Shown: positions 1 to 10,600 of the stretch, one piece after another
How the letters are laid out: each line of letters starts with the position of its first letter
Numbering within the stretch: position 1 is the stretch's first letter
Source: Methylomonas rapida
GTDB taxonomy: Bacteria; Pseudomonadota; Gammaproteobacteria; Methylococcales; Methylomonadaceae
Assembly: GCF_024360925.2 (NCBI RefSeq)
Contig: NZ_CP113517.1
Span: forward strand, 806,001 to 870,000
Reading direction: 5' to 3'
DNA length: 64,000 bases
The notes under the pieces: model-generated
The model's input: only the letters and a program-made list of their open reading frames with translations
Told to the model about the DNA's origin: nothing
Databases searched by the model: none
Made by a program: the position numbers and the translations under genes

Positions 1-840
<840 letters not shown>

Positions 841-844
841 TTAA

Positions 845-1336
845 TTAAAGATGTAAGCCTTTTTCGCCTCGGGAAATGCCGGTCGGGCCGGAGCGCACCA
901 CTTCGATGATGCAATCGGGGTCCAGGCCATGAACGAAGGCATCCAGTTTACTGGATTCGCCGGTCATTTCGACGACATAACTGGTCGTGGTCACGTCTAT
1001 GATTTTGCCGCGGAAGATATCGGCCATGCGTTTGGCCTCTTCCCGCGTTTCCGGAGTGGTTTTGATCTTGACCAGCATCAGCTCGCGCTCGATATGCGGG
1101 GCTTCGGCCAGATCGATCAATTTGACCACATCGATCAGCTTATTCAGTTGCTTGGTGATTTGTTCTATCACTTCATCGTTGCCGCGGGTGACCAACGTCA
1201 TGCGGGATAGACTGCCATCTTCGGTCGGCGCCACGGTCAATGATTCGATATTGTAGCCGCGCGCCGAGAACAGGCCAGATACTCGCGACAAGGCGCCGGC
1301 TTCGTTTTCAATCAGGATCGAGATGATATGTCTCAT
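845..1336 (-). CDS. ilvH: Acetolactate synthase, small regulatory subunit
   Basis: Regulatory subunit of acetohydroxyacid synthase. It activates the large subunit and normally confers valine feedback inhibition. The protein has 163 residues, the length of E. coli IlvH. An N-terminal ACT domain covers about residues 4-75 and begins HIISILIENEAGALSRVSGL; the rest matches the ALS small-subunit C-terminal domain. The ATG lies directly next to the stop codon of the large-subunit gene, so the two are translationally coupled. The gene could equally be called ilvN; the length and partner favour the IlvI/IlvH type. Confidence 0.95.
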   Translation of the reverse strand: MRHIISILIENEAGALSRVSGLFSARGYNIESLTVAPTEDGSLSRMTLVTRGNDEVIEQITKQLNKLIDVVKLIDLAEAPHIERELMLVKIKTTPETREEAKRMADIFRGKIIDVTTTSYVVEMTGESSKLDAFVHGLDPDCIIEVVRSGPTGISRGEKGLHL

Positions 1337-3073
1337 TTATGATAACTCCCTGTTCAGCGGAGTGCCTGGAGCGACCCGCAGCTTCATGTCATGATGAGCC
1401 TTGCCGGCCTCGATCATCGGATACACGTTTTCGGTACGGTCGGTGATGAAATCCAAAAATACCGTTCTGTCTTTCATCGCGAAGGCCTCTTTTAGCGCAT
1501 CGCGTACGTCGGCCGGTTTTTCGATCCTTATGCCAACGTGGCCATAAGCTTCCGCCAGCTTGACGAATTCCGGGATGGTGTCCATGTAGGATTGCGAGTA
1601 ACGGCTCTGGTAGGAAAACTCCTGCCATTGCCTCACCATGCCCATGTAACGGTTGTTCAGATTGATGATCTTGACCGGCGTGTGGTATTGCAGCGCCGTC
1701 GACAGCTCCTGTATGCACATCTGGATACTGGCCTCTCCCGTTACGCAGGCGACATCGGCATCCGGGAAGGCCAGCTTTACGCCGATCGCGGCAGGCAAGC
1801 CAAAGCCCATCGTGCCGAGGCCACCGGAATTGATCCAACGGCGCGGTTTGTCAAACTTGTAATACTGGGCCGCGTACATCTGATGCTGGCCGACATCGGA
1901 TGTGATGTAGGCATCGCCCTTGGTTACTTCGTACAGCTGCTCGATGACGAACTGCGGTTTGATGAACGAACTGTTGCGATCGTAATCCAGGCAGTTGACA
2001 TCGCGCCAGCTTTGAATCAATTGCCACCAGGCTTCCAGTGCTGGTTTGGATGGCTTGATTTTGCTTTCCTTGATCAGTTCCATCATCTGCTGCAACACGG
2101 GCTTCACTTCACCGACGATGGGAATGTCGACGCGCACGGTTTTGGAAATCGATGAGGGGTCGACATCGATATGAATGATCTTGGCATAAGGACAAAATTC
2201 GGCCAGCTTGCCGGTGACGCGGTCGTCGAAGCGTGCGCCTACGGCTAGGATCACGTCGCTTTCATGCATCGCCATGTTGGCTTCGTAGGTGCCGTGCATG
2301 CCCAGCATGCCCAAAAACTGTTTGTCAGTGGCAGGGTAAGCGCCCAGGCCCATCAACGTGTTGGTGATGGGGTAGCCCAGCATTTGGGTCAGTTCGGTCA
2401 ATTCCTTGTGCCCTTCGCCCAGGATCACGCCGCCGCCGGAATAAATGATAGGCCGTTGCGCCGACAACAATACCTCGACGGCGCGCTTGATCTGGCCCTT
2501 GTGGCCGACCACGACCGGGTTGTAAGAGCGCATGCTGACTTTTTTCGGGTACTTGTAGGGTACCTTGATGTTCGGGTCGGTAATGTCCTTGGGGATGTCG
2601 ACCAGGACAGGACCGGGTCTGCCGGTGGTGGCCAGATAAAAAGCCTTTTTCATGGTCTCGGCGATGTCATTGACATCCTTGACCAGGAAGTTATGTTTGA
2701 CGCAAGGGCGGGTAATGCCGACGGTATCGACCTCTTGAAAGGCGTCGCTGCCGATGACAGGCGAGGGCACCTGTCCGGAAATGACCACCATCGGAATCGA
2801 ATCCATATAGGCCGTGGCGATGCCAGTCACGGCGTTGGTGGCGCCGGGGCCCGAAGTCACCAGCACTACGCCGGGTTTGCCGGTGGCGCGCGCGTAGGCA
2901 TCGGCCGAATGCGTGGCGCCTTGTTCGTGCCGCACCAAAATATGTTTTACGTCGTCTTGATGAAAAATGGCATCATAGATGTGCAAAACCGAGCCACCTG
3001 GATAGCCAAAGATATATTCGACACCTTCGTCTTTAAGACACTGGACAACAATTTGTCCGCCGCTGAGTTCCAA
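1337..3073 (-). CDS. ilvI: Acetolactate synthase, large catalytic subunit
   Basis: Thiamine diphosphate enzyme that condenses pyruvate with pyruvate or 2-oxobutyrate, the first committed step to valine, leucine and isoleucine. It has 578 residues with the three usual domains: N-terminal pyrimidine-binding ([18 protein letters not shown] carries the catalytic Glu), a central FAD-type domain, and the C-terminal ThDP/Mg domain. The usual GDG metal motif reads GEAS here, while the surrounding [14 protein letters not shown] is canonical. The start is TTG at 3073, preceded by GAGG about 9 bases upstream; no in-frame ATG fits the family N-terminus [11 protein letters not shown]. It is the first gene of the ilvIHC operon and is divergent from the PPTase gene across 129 bases. 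Confidence 0.95.
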   Translation of the reverse strand: MELSGGQIVVQCLKDEGVEYIFGYPGGSVLHIYDAIFHQDDVKHILVRHEQGATHSADAYARATGKPGVVLVTSGPGATNAVTGIATAYMDSIPMVVISGQVPSPVIGSDAFQEVDTVGITRPCVKHNFLVKDVNDIAETMKKAFYLATTGRPGPVLVDIPKDITDPNIKVPYKYPKKVSMRSYNPVVVGHKGQIKRAVEVLLSAQRPIIYSGGGVILGEGHKELTELTQMLGYPITNTLMGLGAYPATDKQFLGMLGMHGTYEANMAMHESDVILAVGARFDDRVTGKLAEFCPYAKIIHIDVDPSSISKTVRVDIPIVGEVKPVLQQMMELIKESKIKPSKPALEAWWQLIQSWRDVNCLDYDRNSSFIKPQFVIEQLYEVTKGDAYITSDVGQHQMYAAQYYKFDKPRRWINSGGLGTMGFGLPAAIGVKLAFPDADVACVTGEASIQMCIQELSTALQYHTPVKIINLNNRYMGMVRQWQEFSYQSRYSQSYMDTIPEFVKLAEAYGHVGIRIEKPADVRDALKEAFAMKDRTVFLDFITDRTENVYPMIEAGKAHHDMKLRVAPGTPLNRELS

Positions 3074-3202
3074 TTTTATGTCCTCAAAATGCTAATCAAA
3101 CCTGAAAATGCTTTATACAAAAAAGGGAGAGTAAACTACTGTCTTTAGCGGCTTTCGTCAAGAAAAACAAGCGTTTTACCTAGGTTTTGCAGGGGATTAG
3201 AA

Positions 3203-3916
3203 GTGGAAATACGGCAGCAGGAAGCGGTGTTGGTATCGCAATTTGTCGATGTTTGGGAAGGTCGGTTGACATTGGCGGCTGAGCAAATACGGAGCCTGTT
3301 TGGGTTTTTGGGGCAGGACGAGCGGGAAAGGGCGCAAACGTTCAAGTTGCCGCAGATGCGTGATCGTTATATCGCCGTGCGTGGGATGTTGCGGCAGACC
3401 TTGGCGGGCTACCTTGATGTTGCGCCGGAAAGTTTGCGGTTTGAAGTCAACGAATACGGCAAACCCAGCTTGCTGTGCGGCTCTTTGCATTTCAATCTTT
3501 CTCATTCAGCCGACGTCCTGATGATTGCGGTGGCCAATTTTGCCGACATCGGAATCGATGTCGAAACCATCAAGATGCGTCCGAGTTTGGATAGTCTGGC
3601 CGAACGCTGCTTTTCGGCCAATGAACTGACCGGCTGGCGCCAATTACCGCAAGATCAAAAATTGCAATGTTTCTATCGGTTGTGGACCAAAAAAGAAGCC
3701 TTTGTCAAGGCAGTCGGACGCGGCATTGCGTTGGGTTTGGAATTGTGCGAGTTCGAACTCGAAGTGGGTGGGCAATTGTTGGCGATTCCGCCTGATTATG
3801 GGCCGGTATTGGCGTGGCAGGTTACGGAGTTGGCGGTTTCGCCTGAAATTGGCGGCGCGCTGGTAACGAAGCGGTGCCCGTTCGGATTGTCGCGCCGCAA
3901 TATCGTTATTTCCTGA
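3203..3916 (+). CDS. 4'-phosphopantetheinyl transferase, Sfp/Gsp type
   Basis: Transfers the phosphopantetheine arm of CoA to a serine of carrier proteins (ACP, PCP), activating fatty acid, polyketide or peptide synthases. The 237 residues are the usual length for Sfp-type enzymes. The conserved blocks HFNLSHS (about 96-102), the Mg-binding GIDVE (117-121) and WTKKEAFVKAVGRG (161-174) are all visible. The start is GTG at 3203; no in-frame ATG lies nearby upstream. It stands alone and is divergent from ilvI. No synthase is adjacent and the essential AcpP lies 8 kb away, so the natural substrate cannot be named. It may act as the general holo-ACP synthase or serve a secondary metabolite cluster elsewhere. 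Confidence 0.9.
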   Translation: MEIRQQEAVLVSQFVDVWEGRLTLAAEQIRSLFGFLGQDERERAQTFKLPQMRDRYIAVRGMLRQTLAGYLDVAPESLRFEVNEYGKPSLLCGSLHFNLSHSADVLMIAVANFADIGIDVETIKMRPSLDSLAERCFSANELTGWRQLPQDQKLQCFYRLWTKKEAFVKAVGRGIALGLELCEFELEVGGQLLAIPPDYGPVLAWQVTELAVSPEIGGALVTKRCPFGLSRRNIVIS

Positions 3917-4040
3917 GCCGCAAAGCGGCAGTCAACACGGGGGGTGCGATGCTCTATTGGTGTCTACGGTGCGATTTTTGGGGATAATCTGTTTTAGCCC
4001 TGGCGGGTTATCAAGTCGTAAGGGCTTGATTGGAATGATT

Positions 4041-4116
<76 letters not shown>

Positions 4117-4147
4117 TTTACGCATGCGTTTTGCGCGCTTGATTATA

Positions 4148-4221
4148 TGGAGGCTGCGACCGGAATCGAACCGGTGTATACGGCTTTGCAGGCCGCTGCA
4201 TAACCACTTTGCTACGCAGCC
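4148..4221 (-). tRNA. tRNA-Cys (anticodon GCA)
   Basis: The 74-base minus-strand cloverleaf has acceptor GGCTGCG pairing with CGCAGCC, anticodon loop CTGCAAA (GCA) between CGGC and GCCG, T arm GGTTCGATTCC and an encoded CCA. It lies between the two tRNA-Gly genes. A terminator-like hairpin separates it from the upstream tRNA-Gly. Confidence 0.97.
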
Positions 4222-4233
4222 TTTGTCTTAAAT

Positions 4234-4262
4234 AAAAAAGCCGCGTAGTCGCGGCTTTTAAA
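4234..4262 (-). terminator. Intrinsic-terminator-like hairpin inside the tRNA array
   Basis: Perfect stem GCCGCG (4240-4245) and CGCGGC (4250-4255) with loop TAGT, extended by A:T pairs. On the minus strand a run of six T follows the stem, on the plus strand only four. It sits between the promoter-proximal tRNA-Gly and tRNA-Cys, so it would end or attenuate leftward transcription after the first tRNA. Confidence 0.7.
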
Positions 4263-4265
4263 ATT

Positions 4266-4341
<76 letters not shown>

Positions 4342-4359
4342 TTTGCTTTCGATACGTGC

Positions 4360-4387
4360 ATTATAAGCAATAAAAATTACGTGTCAA
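4360..4387 (-). promoter_or_regulatory. Sigma-70 promoter of the tRNA array
   Basis: On the minus strand TTGACA (4387-4382) and TATAAT (4365-4360) are separated by 16 bases, both perfect consensus hexamers. The expected start point is about 12 bases ahead of the mature tRNA-Gly 5' end, as is usual for stable RNA genes. Confidence 0.85.
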
Positions 4388-4402
4388 CAGTTTTGCAAAT
4401 TT

Positions 4403-4924
4403 TTATTGTAAATTGATGGCCGAAGTCCAGGCTTTCTTGCCTTGGCATTCGCCTGCAGCAGTGATTTCCACTTCCGCCCATACCAGATTCTTATCTGTGC
4501 TGTCGTTCATGGACTGAGCCAGCTTGACGGTAGTTCCTTGCGGCATGTGCTTGCATGCGCCTTCACGATCGTTTTCTTCCGAATCGTCATAGGCAGCCAT
4601 GGAGCCAGGTACCGCTACCAAACGGATGGTAGCGTTAGGGTCGTAAGTGTTAGGGCTTTTTAGGACATAACTCTGTCCAACCACCATAGGTTTGGTTTGA
4701 TGAACTGGCAGTTTATTATCGGATCCGCCGCTCATCATCAGGACCACCAATAGCAGAGCAACCCCGCCAATGCCGCCGAAAAATACCTTTGGATTGGACT
4801 CCTTCAATTCAAGCAGCTTGGAAATCATGTTGCCGGCAGCGACTGGTGTTTCGATCGCGGGTTGGCTGGTTTCCTCCGCTGGAGTCAAGTTTTCTGATTC
4901 GTTGGTGTTGTCATCAATGCTCAT
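4403..4924 (-). CDS. Hypothetical single-pass membrane protein
   Basis: I do not recognise this 173-residue protein. Residues 1-30 are acidic, Ser/Thr-rich and probably disordered. One hydrophobic segment (FFGGIGGVALLLVVLMM, about 48-64) should span the membrane, and the remaining ~105 residues would then face the periplasm. That part holds two cysteines, in GACKHM and GECQG, which could form a disulfide. An upstream in-frame extension exists, but ATG at 4924 is preferred because AGAGGA lies about 9 bases before it. The gene ends just before the tRNA promoter and has no obvious partner. No function is proposed. Confidence 0.75.
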   Translation of the reverse strand: MSIDDNTNESENLTPAEETSQPAIETPVAAGNMISKLLELKESNPKVFFGGIGGVALLLVVLMMSGGSDNKLPVHQTKPMVVGQSYVLKSPNTYDPNATIRLVAVPGSMAAYDDSEENDREGACKHMPQGTTVKLAQSMNDSTDKNLVWAEVEITAAGECQGKKAWTSAINLQ

Positions 4925-5146
4925 GCGATATGTCCTCTCGGTAGTTCTTATTATGGTAGTGATTGTGCTAAGAGCGCTAAAGTTACCATGCTGATCAAAC
5001 ATTTCAAGCATTCATTTTGCAGTTTTTTGATTAACGCTTTTATGAATTACAGGCTACAGTTGCCCTATAGGCAGGAAATTGCCGGCAGGGTTGGGTTAAA
5101 CTAATATATTAGAAAATTCTTACGTGCGAGGTGTTTGGGTGCGCTT

Positions 5147-6493
5147 ATGCGGTTATTTTTGATACACATGCTTGTCATCGTGTTGCTGTTTTTCGGTTAT
5201 CGAGTGGCACAGGCGGATGTCGAGGCTCGTACTTTTACATTGCAACAAACCCTCGATTATGCGCTGGAGAACAATCCGGAGCTGGGGGTATTGCAGGCGA
5301 GGATCGAGCAGGCGGATGCGCAATTGGGCGAGGCGTTGGCGGCGTTTTATCCGCAAATCAAGGCGAGCCTGTCGTATCTGCACAGCGACAATCCCTCGCA
5401 AGCCTTCGCGATGATCATCGCCCAGCGGCGGCTGGATTTTGCCAAGGGGGACGGTTATTTCAACCATCCGGGCGGGGTCGACAACTACCGGCCGGAAGTG
5501 AGCGCCAGTTATGCCTTGTTTCGCGGTGGTCAGGACTATTACCGCAAGCAGGCGGCGGAGTGGGGGATAGAGACCGCCGAGCTGGAAAAAACCGCCACCC
5601 GGCATCAGCTGATCGACAACGTCACCGCGACCTACTACGGCTATTGGGCTGCGCAAGACGCGCACGCCGTGAGCCAGCGCTCGATCGAAGCCGTGCAGGC
5701 CCAGCTGGGGCAAAGCCGCACCCGTTTCGAGGCCGGCACGCTGTTGAAATCCGATGTGTTGTCGCTGGAAGTGCAATTGGCCGAAGCCCAGGACGCGGAA
5801 ATCCAGGCGACCCATGCGATCGATATGGCCAAGGCCATGCTGAAAACCCTGATGGGCTTGCCGGCGGCACAGGATTTTGCCTTGGCGACCCCGCTCGAGC
5901 AAAACCTGCCTGAAACGCCGGCCGGGTTCGAGGTCTTGCTGGACCAGGCCCTGCGTCAGCATCCCGGCTTGCAGGCCGCCCAAAAGCGGGTCGCCATCGC
6001 CGAGAAACAGCTCGACATGGCCGAAGCCGGGCATTTACCGCGCGCCGACGCCTTCGTCAGCTACGGCTCCGACAGCCAGGACCTGGCCTACAGCACCCGC
6101 CGCGACAACGTCACCGCCGGCGTGACGCTCGAAGTCGACGTGTTTTCCGGCTTCGCCACCCAGGAAAAGATCAAGCACGCCGAGCACGCCGTGACCGCCG
6201 CCCGCGAAGCCGCCCGGCAAATGCGGCTGCAGGTGGAAAACCAGGTCAAGACCGCGCACCTGAAATTACTGGAAGCCCTGAGCCGCGAACGGGTGACCGC
6301 GGTCGCGGTGCGGGCCGCCGAAGAAGCCCTGCGCCTGGTCAACGAACAGCGCAACGCCGGCGTCGTCACCGTAACCCGTTATATCGAAGCCGAAGTCGCG
6401 CGCGACAAGGCCCGGACCCGCGACATCGCCGCCCGTTACGACGCCTTGCGTGCCGACGCGGCCTTGAAACTGGCCACCGGTTTTTGGAACTGA
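5147..6493 (+). CDS. TolC-family outer membrane efflux protein
   Basis: Outer membrane channel of a tripartite efflux pump; it exports substrates handed over by the adaptor and RND permease encoded next. From ATG 5147 the protein has 448 residues, starting with a signal peptide (RLFLIHMLVIVLLFF, cleavage near VAQA-DV). It then carries two outer-membrane-efflux repeats, each rich in long amphipathic helices, e.g. LQQTLDYALENNPELG near the start and the second repeat from about residue 260. A TTG 12 bases upstream is in frame, but the ATG gives the better signal peptide. It is the first gene of the operon, 18 bases before the adaptor. Base composition rises sharply in GC towards its 3' part. 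Confidence 0.9.
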   Translation: MRLFLIHMLVIVLLFFGYRVAQADVEARTFTLQQTLDYALENNPELGVLQARIEQADAQLGEALAAFYPQIKASLSYLHSDNPSQAFAMIIAQRRLDFAKGDGYFNHPGGVDNYRPEVSASYALFRGGQDYYRKQAAEWGIETAELEKTATRHQLIDNVTATYYGYWAAQDAHAVSQRSIEAVQAQLGQSRTRFEAGTLLKSDVLSLEVQLAEAQDAEIQATHAIDMAKAMLKTLMGLPAAQDFALATPLEQNLPETPAGFEVLLDQALRQHPGLQAAQKRVAIAEKQLDMAEAGHLPRADAFVSYGSDSQDLAYSTRRDNVTAGVTLEVDVFSGFATQEKIKHAEHAVTAAREAARQMRLQVENQVKTAHLKLLEALSRERVTAVAVRAAEEALRLVNEQRNAGVVTVTRYIEAEVARDKARTRDIAARYDALRADAALKLATGFWN

Positions 6494-6511
6494 GCACATA
6501 GGATACCTCAC

Positions 6512-7606
6512 ATGTCGGAACACAACGCTTCCCGCCAGCCGCGCTGGTTGCTGCCCGCCGCCGCCATCGGCGGCTTGATGCTGGTGATCTTGTATGCCCT
6601 GGGCATTTTGGGCGGACCGGACAAGGTCGAGCCCGGTGTCAGCCCGGGGCCGGGCCAAACCCTGCCCGCCGGCGCCAAAACCTTTAAAGTCGGCGCCCAG
6701 GCGGCCGTCAATACCCTCGCCTGGCAAGGCCGCGTGCGCTCGCGGACCGTGGCGAACCTCTCGCCGAAACTGAGCGCGCGCGTCCTCGAAGTCAACGTGC
6801 GGCCCGGCGACAGCGTCAAGCAGGGCGACGTGCTGGCCCGGCTCGACGACCGCGAGTTACGCGCGGCGCATGAGGCCGCGACAGCCGCGTTGGCGGCCGC
6901 CCAGGCGCGGGCCGCGCAAGCCACGGCCGACGAAAAGCGCGCGGCCGCTTTGTATGACAAACAAGCCGCCACGCAACAAGACTACGACGCCGCCCTTGCC
7001 CAGGCCAAGGCCGCGCGCGCCCTGGTCGGCCAAGCCGCCGGCGCGGCCCGCCAGGCCCAGGTCCTGCTGGGGGACAATAGCCTGCGGGCGCCGTTCGACG
7101 GCGTGATCAGCGAGCGCTTGAAAGAACCCGGCGACATGGCCATGCCCAGCGAAACCGTCGTCACCCTGTACCAAGCGCAAGCGCTGCGCTTCGAAGCGGC
7201 GATTGCCAGCCAGTGCGCGGCCTCGGTCAGCCGGGGCATGACGGCCACGGTACGCCTGGACGCCCTGGCGCCAACGCTCAGCGCGCAAGTCGACGAAATC
7301 GCCCCGGACATTGACCCGCACACCCATACCCGCCTGCTCAAACTCAGCTTGCCCGCGGCCGCCGGCGTGCGGCATGGACAGTTCGGCTGGCTGGAACTGA
7401 GCTGCCAGGCCGAGCGCCAGGCCTTGTTGATACCGCTCGGCGCGGTCCTGCAATACGGCCAGCTGCAAGCCGTCAAAGTGGTCGAAGACGGCCGCCTGCA
7501 TACCCGTCACATCCGCACCGGCAAGCGCTACGGCGATCAAATCGAAGTCCTGTCCGGCCTGCGCGACGGCGAAACCCTTCTGGCTGACGGCGGATTGGCG
7601 TTATGA
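6512..7606 (+). CDS. RND efflux periplasmic adaptor (membrane fusion protein)
   Basis: Links the inner membrane RND permease to the TolC-like channel. The 364 residues hold an N-terminal membrane anchor (about 12-32), a lipoyl half-motif with ARVLEVNVRPGDSVKQGDVLARLDD split by an Ala-rich coiled-coil hairpin (about 110-185), the second lipoyl half (LRAPFDGVISERLKEPGDM), and a beta-barrel and membrane-proximal domain at the C-terminus. Its stop overlaps the permease start (ATGA), so the two are translationally coupled. GC content and Ala/Arg content are high, as in the whole operon. Substrate cannot be predicted. Confidence 0.9.
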   Translation: MSEHNASRQPRWLLPAAAIGGLMLVILYALGILGGPDKVEPGVSPGPGQTLPAGAKTFKVGAQAAVNTLAWQGRVRSRTVANLSPKLSARVLEVNVRPGDSVKQGDVLARLDDRELRAAHEAATAALAAAQARAAQATADEKRAAALYDKQAATQQDYDAALAQAKAARALVGQAAGAARQAQVLLGDNSLRAPFDGVISERLKEPGDMAMPSETVVTLYQAQALRFEAAIASQCAASVSRGMTATVRLDALAPTLSAQVDEIAPDIDPHTHTRLLKLSLPAAAGVRHGQFGWLELSCQAERQALLIPLGAVLQYGQLQAVKVVEDGRLHTRHIRTGKRYGDQIEVLSGLRDGETLLADGGLAL

Positions 7607-10600
7607 CGCAGAAGGCCGCAAACACAAAAGACAGCCTGACGGTCGCCATCGTCAGACTGTTCACCACCTCGCACCTCTCGCTGTTGTTCCTGCTGATCTC
7701 GCTGTTGGCCGGCGCTGCCGCCCTGATCTTGACCCCGCGCGAGGAAGACCCGCAAATCATCGTGCCGGTGATGGACGTGTTCGTGCAATACCCCGGCGCC
7801 AGCGCCGAAGAAGTCGAAAAACGCGTTGCCACCCCGCTGGAAGTGCTACTGAAACAGATCCAGGGCGTCGAATACGTCTATTCCGTCTCCAGCCCCGGCC
7901 AGGCCCTGGTCACCGTGCGCTACGAAGTGGGGCAGAGCATCGAAGACAGCCTGATCAAGACCCGCGACAAACTGGACGCCAATCTGGACATCATTCCGCC
8001 CGGCGTCACCGACTGGGTGGTCAAACCGGTGGAAATCGACGATGTGCCGATCTTGCTGCTGAATCTGTCGCTGCCTAAGGCCTGCGAAGACAACCTGGCG
8101 TTGCGCCGCATCGCCGAAGAACTGATCGAACGCCTGCGCGCGATCGACGACGTCGGCAAGAGCTGGGTCATCGGCGCCGCACCGCGGCAGATTTCGGTCT
8201 ATCCGCAACCGGCCAAGCTCCAGGCGGCCCAACTCAGTCTGCTGGACATTCGGCAAGCCCTGGCGCAAAGCAACCTCAAACTGTCCGCCGGCGCGCTGAA
8301 CCAGCAAAACCAGGAAATCCTGCTGGAAGCCGGCCCGCACTATCAAACCCTCGACCAAGTCGGCGCCACGGTAGTGAAAAACGTCGACGGCCGCTTGCTC
8401 TATCTGCGCGACGTGGCCGAGATTCAAGACGGCCCGCGCGATACCCCGTACTACACCCGCATCGGCTTCGGTCCCGGCGTCGCGCACATGAAAACCGTCG
8501 GCCAGGCCGCCGGCCCCTGGCCGGAAATGGGCGAAGAGCGGCAAACCGCCACCCTCGCCATCGCCAAGCGCCGCGGCAGCAATGCGGTCGGCGTCGCCGA
8601 GCAGGTCCTGGCGCTGACCGCACAACTGCACGGCACGCTGATTCCCGACGACGTCCTGGTCACGGTGGCGCGCGACTACGGCGAAACCGCCGACCACAAA
8701 GTCAACGAACTGGTCATGCACCTGGGCATCGCCATCGCCACCATCATCGTGCTGCTGGCCTTGTCCCTGGGCTTCAAGGAATCGCTGATCGTCTCCCTGG
8801 CGGTGCCGATGACCTTCGCGGTGACCTTGCTGCTGGACTTGATCTTCGGCTACACCATCAACCGCGTGACCCTGTTCGCGCTGATCCTGTCGCTGGGCTT
8901 GCTGGTGGACGACCCCATCGTCGACGTCGAAAACATCCATCGCCATTACAAGCTGCGCAAGGAACCGCCGCTGCAGGCCCTGCTGACCGCGGTCGACGAA
9001 ATTCGGCCGCCGACGATACTGGCGACCTTTGCCGTGATCATGTCCTTCGTGCCGATGTTCTTCATCACCGGCATGATGGGCCCCTACATGGCGCCGATGG
9101 CCTTCAACGTACCGATCGCGATGCTGATGTCGCTGATCATCGCCTTCAGCGTCACGCCGTGGGCCAGTTACCGCCTGCTGAAAGGCGACTACGGCAAGCA
9201 GCACGGCCCCGAATTCGACCTGAAACAAACCCGCGGTTTCAAGACCTATCAAGCCATCATGGCGCCGCTACTCCACAGCAAGCCCCGCGCCCTGTGGTTT
9301 TTGCTGGCGGTATTCATCGCCTTCGTCCTGTCCGCGCTGATGGCAGTGACCCGGGTGGTGCCGCTGAAACTTTTGCCGTTCGACAACAAAAACGAACTGC
9401 AACTGGTGATCGACATGCCGCGCGGGTCTTCGCTGGAGGCGACCGACGAAGTCGCGGCCGCCCTCGGCCGCTACCTGGCCAGCGTCAACGAAGTCAGCCA
9501 CTACCAGACCTATGTCGGCCTGGCCTCGCCGATGGATTTCAACGGCATGGTGCGGCATTACTACCTACGGCAGGGCGCCTATGTCGGCGATGTGCGCATC
9601 GTCCTGGTCGACAAAACCCGGCGCGAACAACAATCGCATGCGATTGCCTTGAGGATGCGGCCCGAGATCGACAAAATCGAACGCCGCTACGGTGCCAACA
9701 TCAAGATCGTGGAAATGCCGCCGGGGCCGCCGGTGCTGTCCAGCGTGGTCGCGGAAATCTACGGCCCACCGGAAGCCCGCTACGCCGACATCCTCCAGGT
9801 GTCTAACCGCGTGCGCGCCGACCTGGAACACAGCGAAGGCGTGGTCGACGTCGACGACTACGTCGAAGCGCCGCAAGCCAAACTGCATTTCCGTCTCGAT
9901 CAGGACAAGGCCGCCTTGCTCGGCATCAGCAACCAGCAAGTGGCCCACAGCCTGAAACTGGCGGTCGAAGGCGGGCTGGCCGGCACCCTGCACGTCGAAA
10001 GCGAGCGCCAGCCGCTGCGAATACAACTGCAACTGCCGCGCGCCGCCCGCTCGTCGGAAGCCGATTTGCTGGCCTTGACGGTCAAGTCCGCCCGCGGCGA
10101 CATGGTCCATCTGGGCGAGCTCGGTTATTTCGAACACCAGACCGGCGACCAGAGCATCTACCACAAGAACCTGCAGCGGGTCGCCTACGTGCTAGCCGAG
10201 ATGGCGGGGCGCAGCCCGGTGGAAGCGGTGTGGGACTTGGGCGACAAGCTGGACGAAAAACCGCTGCCGCCCGGCTACCACGCCGAAATGGCCGGCGAGG
10301 GCGAATGGAAGATCACCGTCGACGTGTTCCGGGATTTGGGCCTGGCCTTCGCCGCGGCGATGGTGATGATCTACATCCTGCTGGTTGGGCAGACCGGCTC
10401 CCTGGGCGTGCCCTTGATCATGATGATCGCGATCCCGTTGACCGTGATCGGCATCATGCCCGGCTTCTGGTTCATCAACCTGTTTGCCGAGGACGTCGGC
10501 GCCTATGCCGACCCCATCTATTTCACCGCAACGGCGATGATCGGCATGATCGCGCTGGCCGGCATCGTGGTGCGCAACTCCATCATCCTGATCGACTTCA

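Noticed and set aside
7846..9252. Long open frame (468 codons) antisense to the RND permease
   Set aside because: It is a shadow of a GC-rich gene: Gln/His/Arg-rich composition with no family features, while the sense strand has a clear RND protein.
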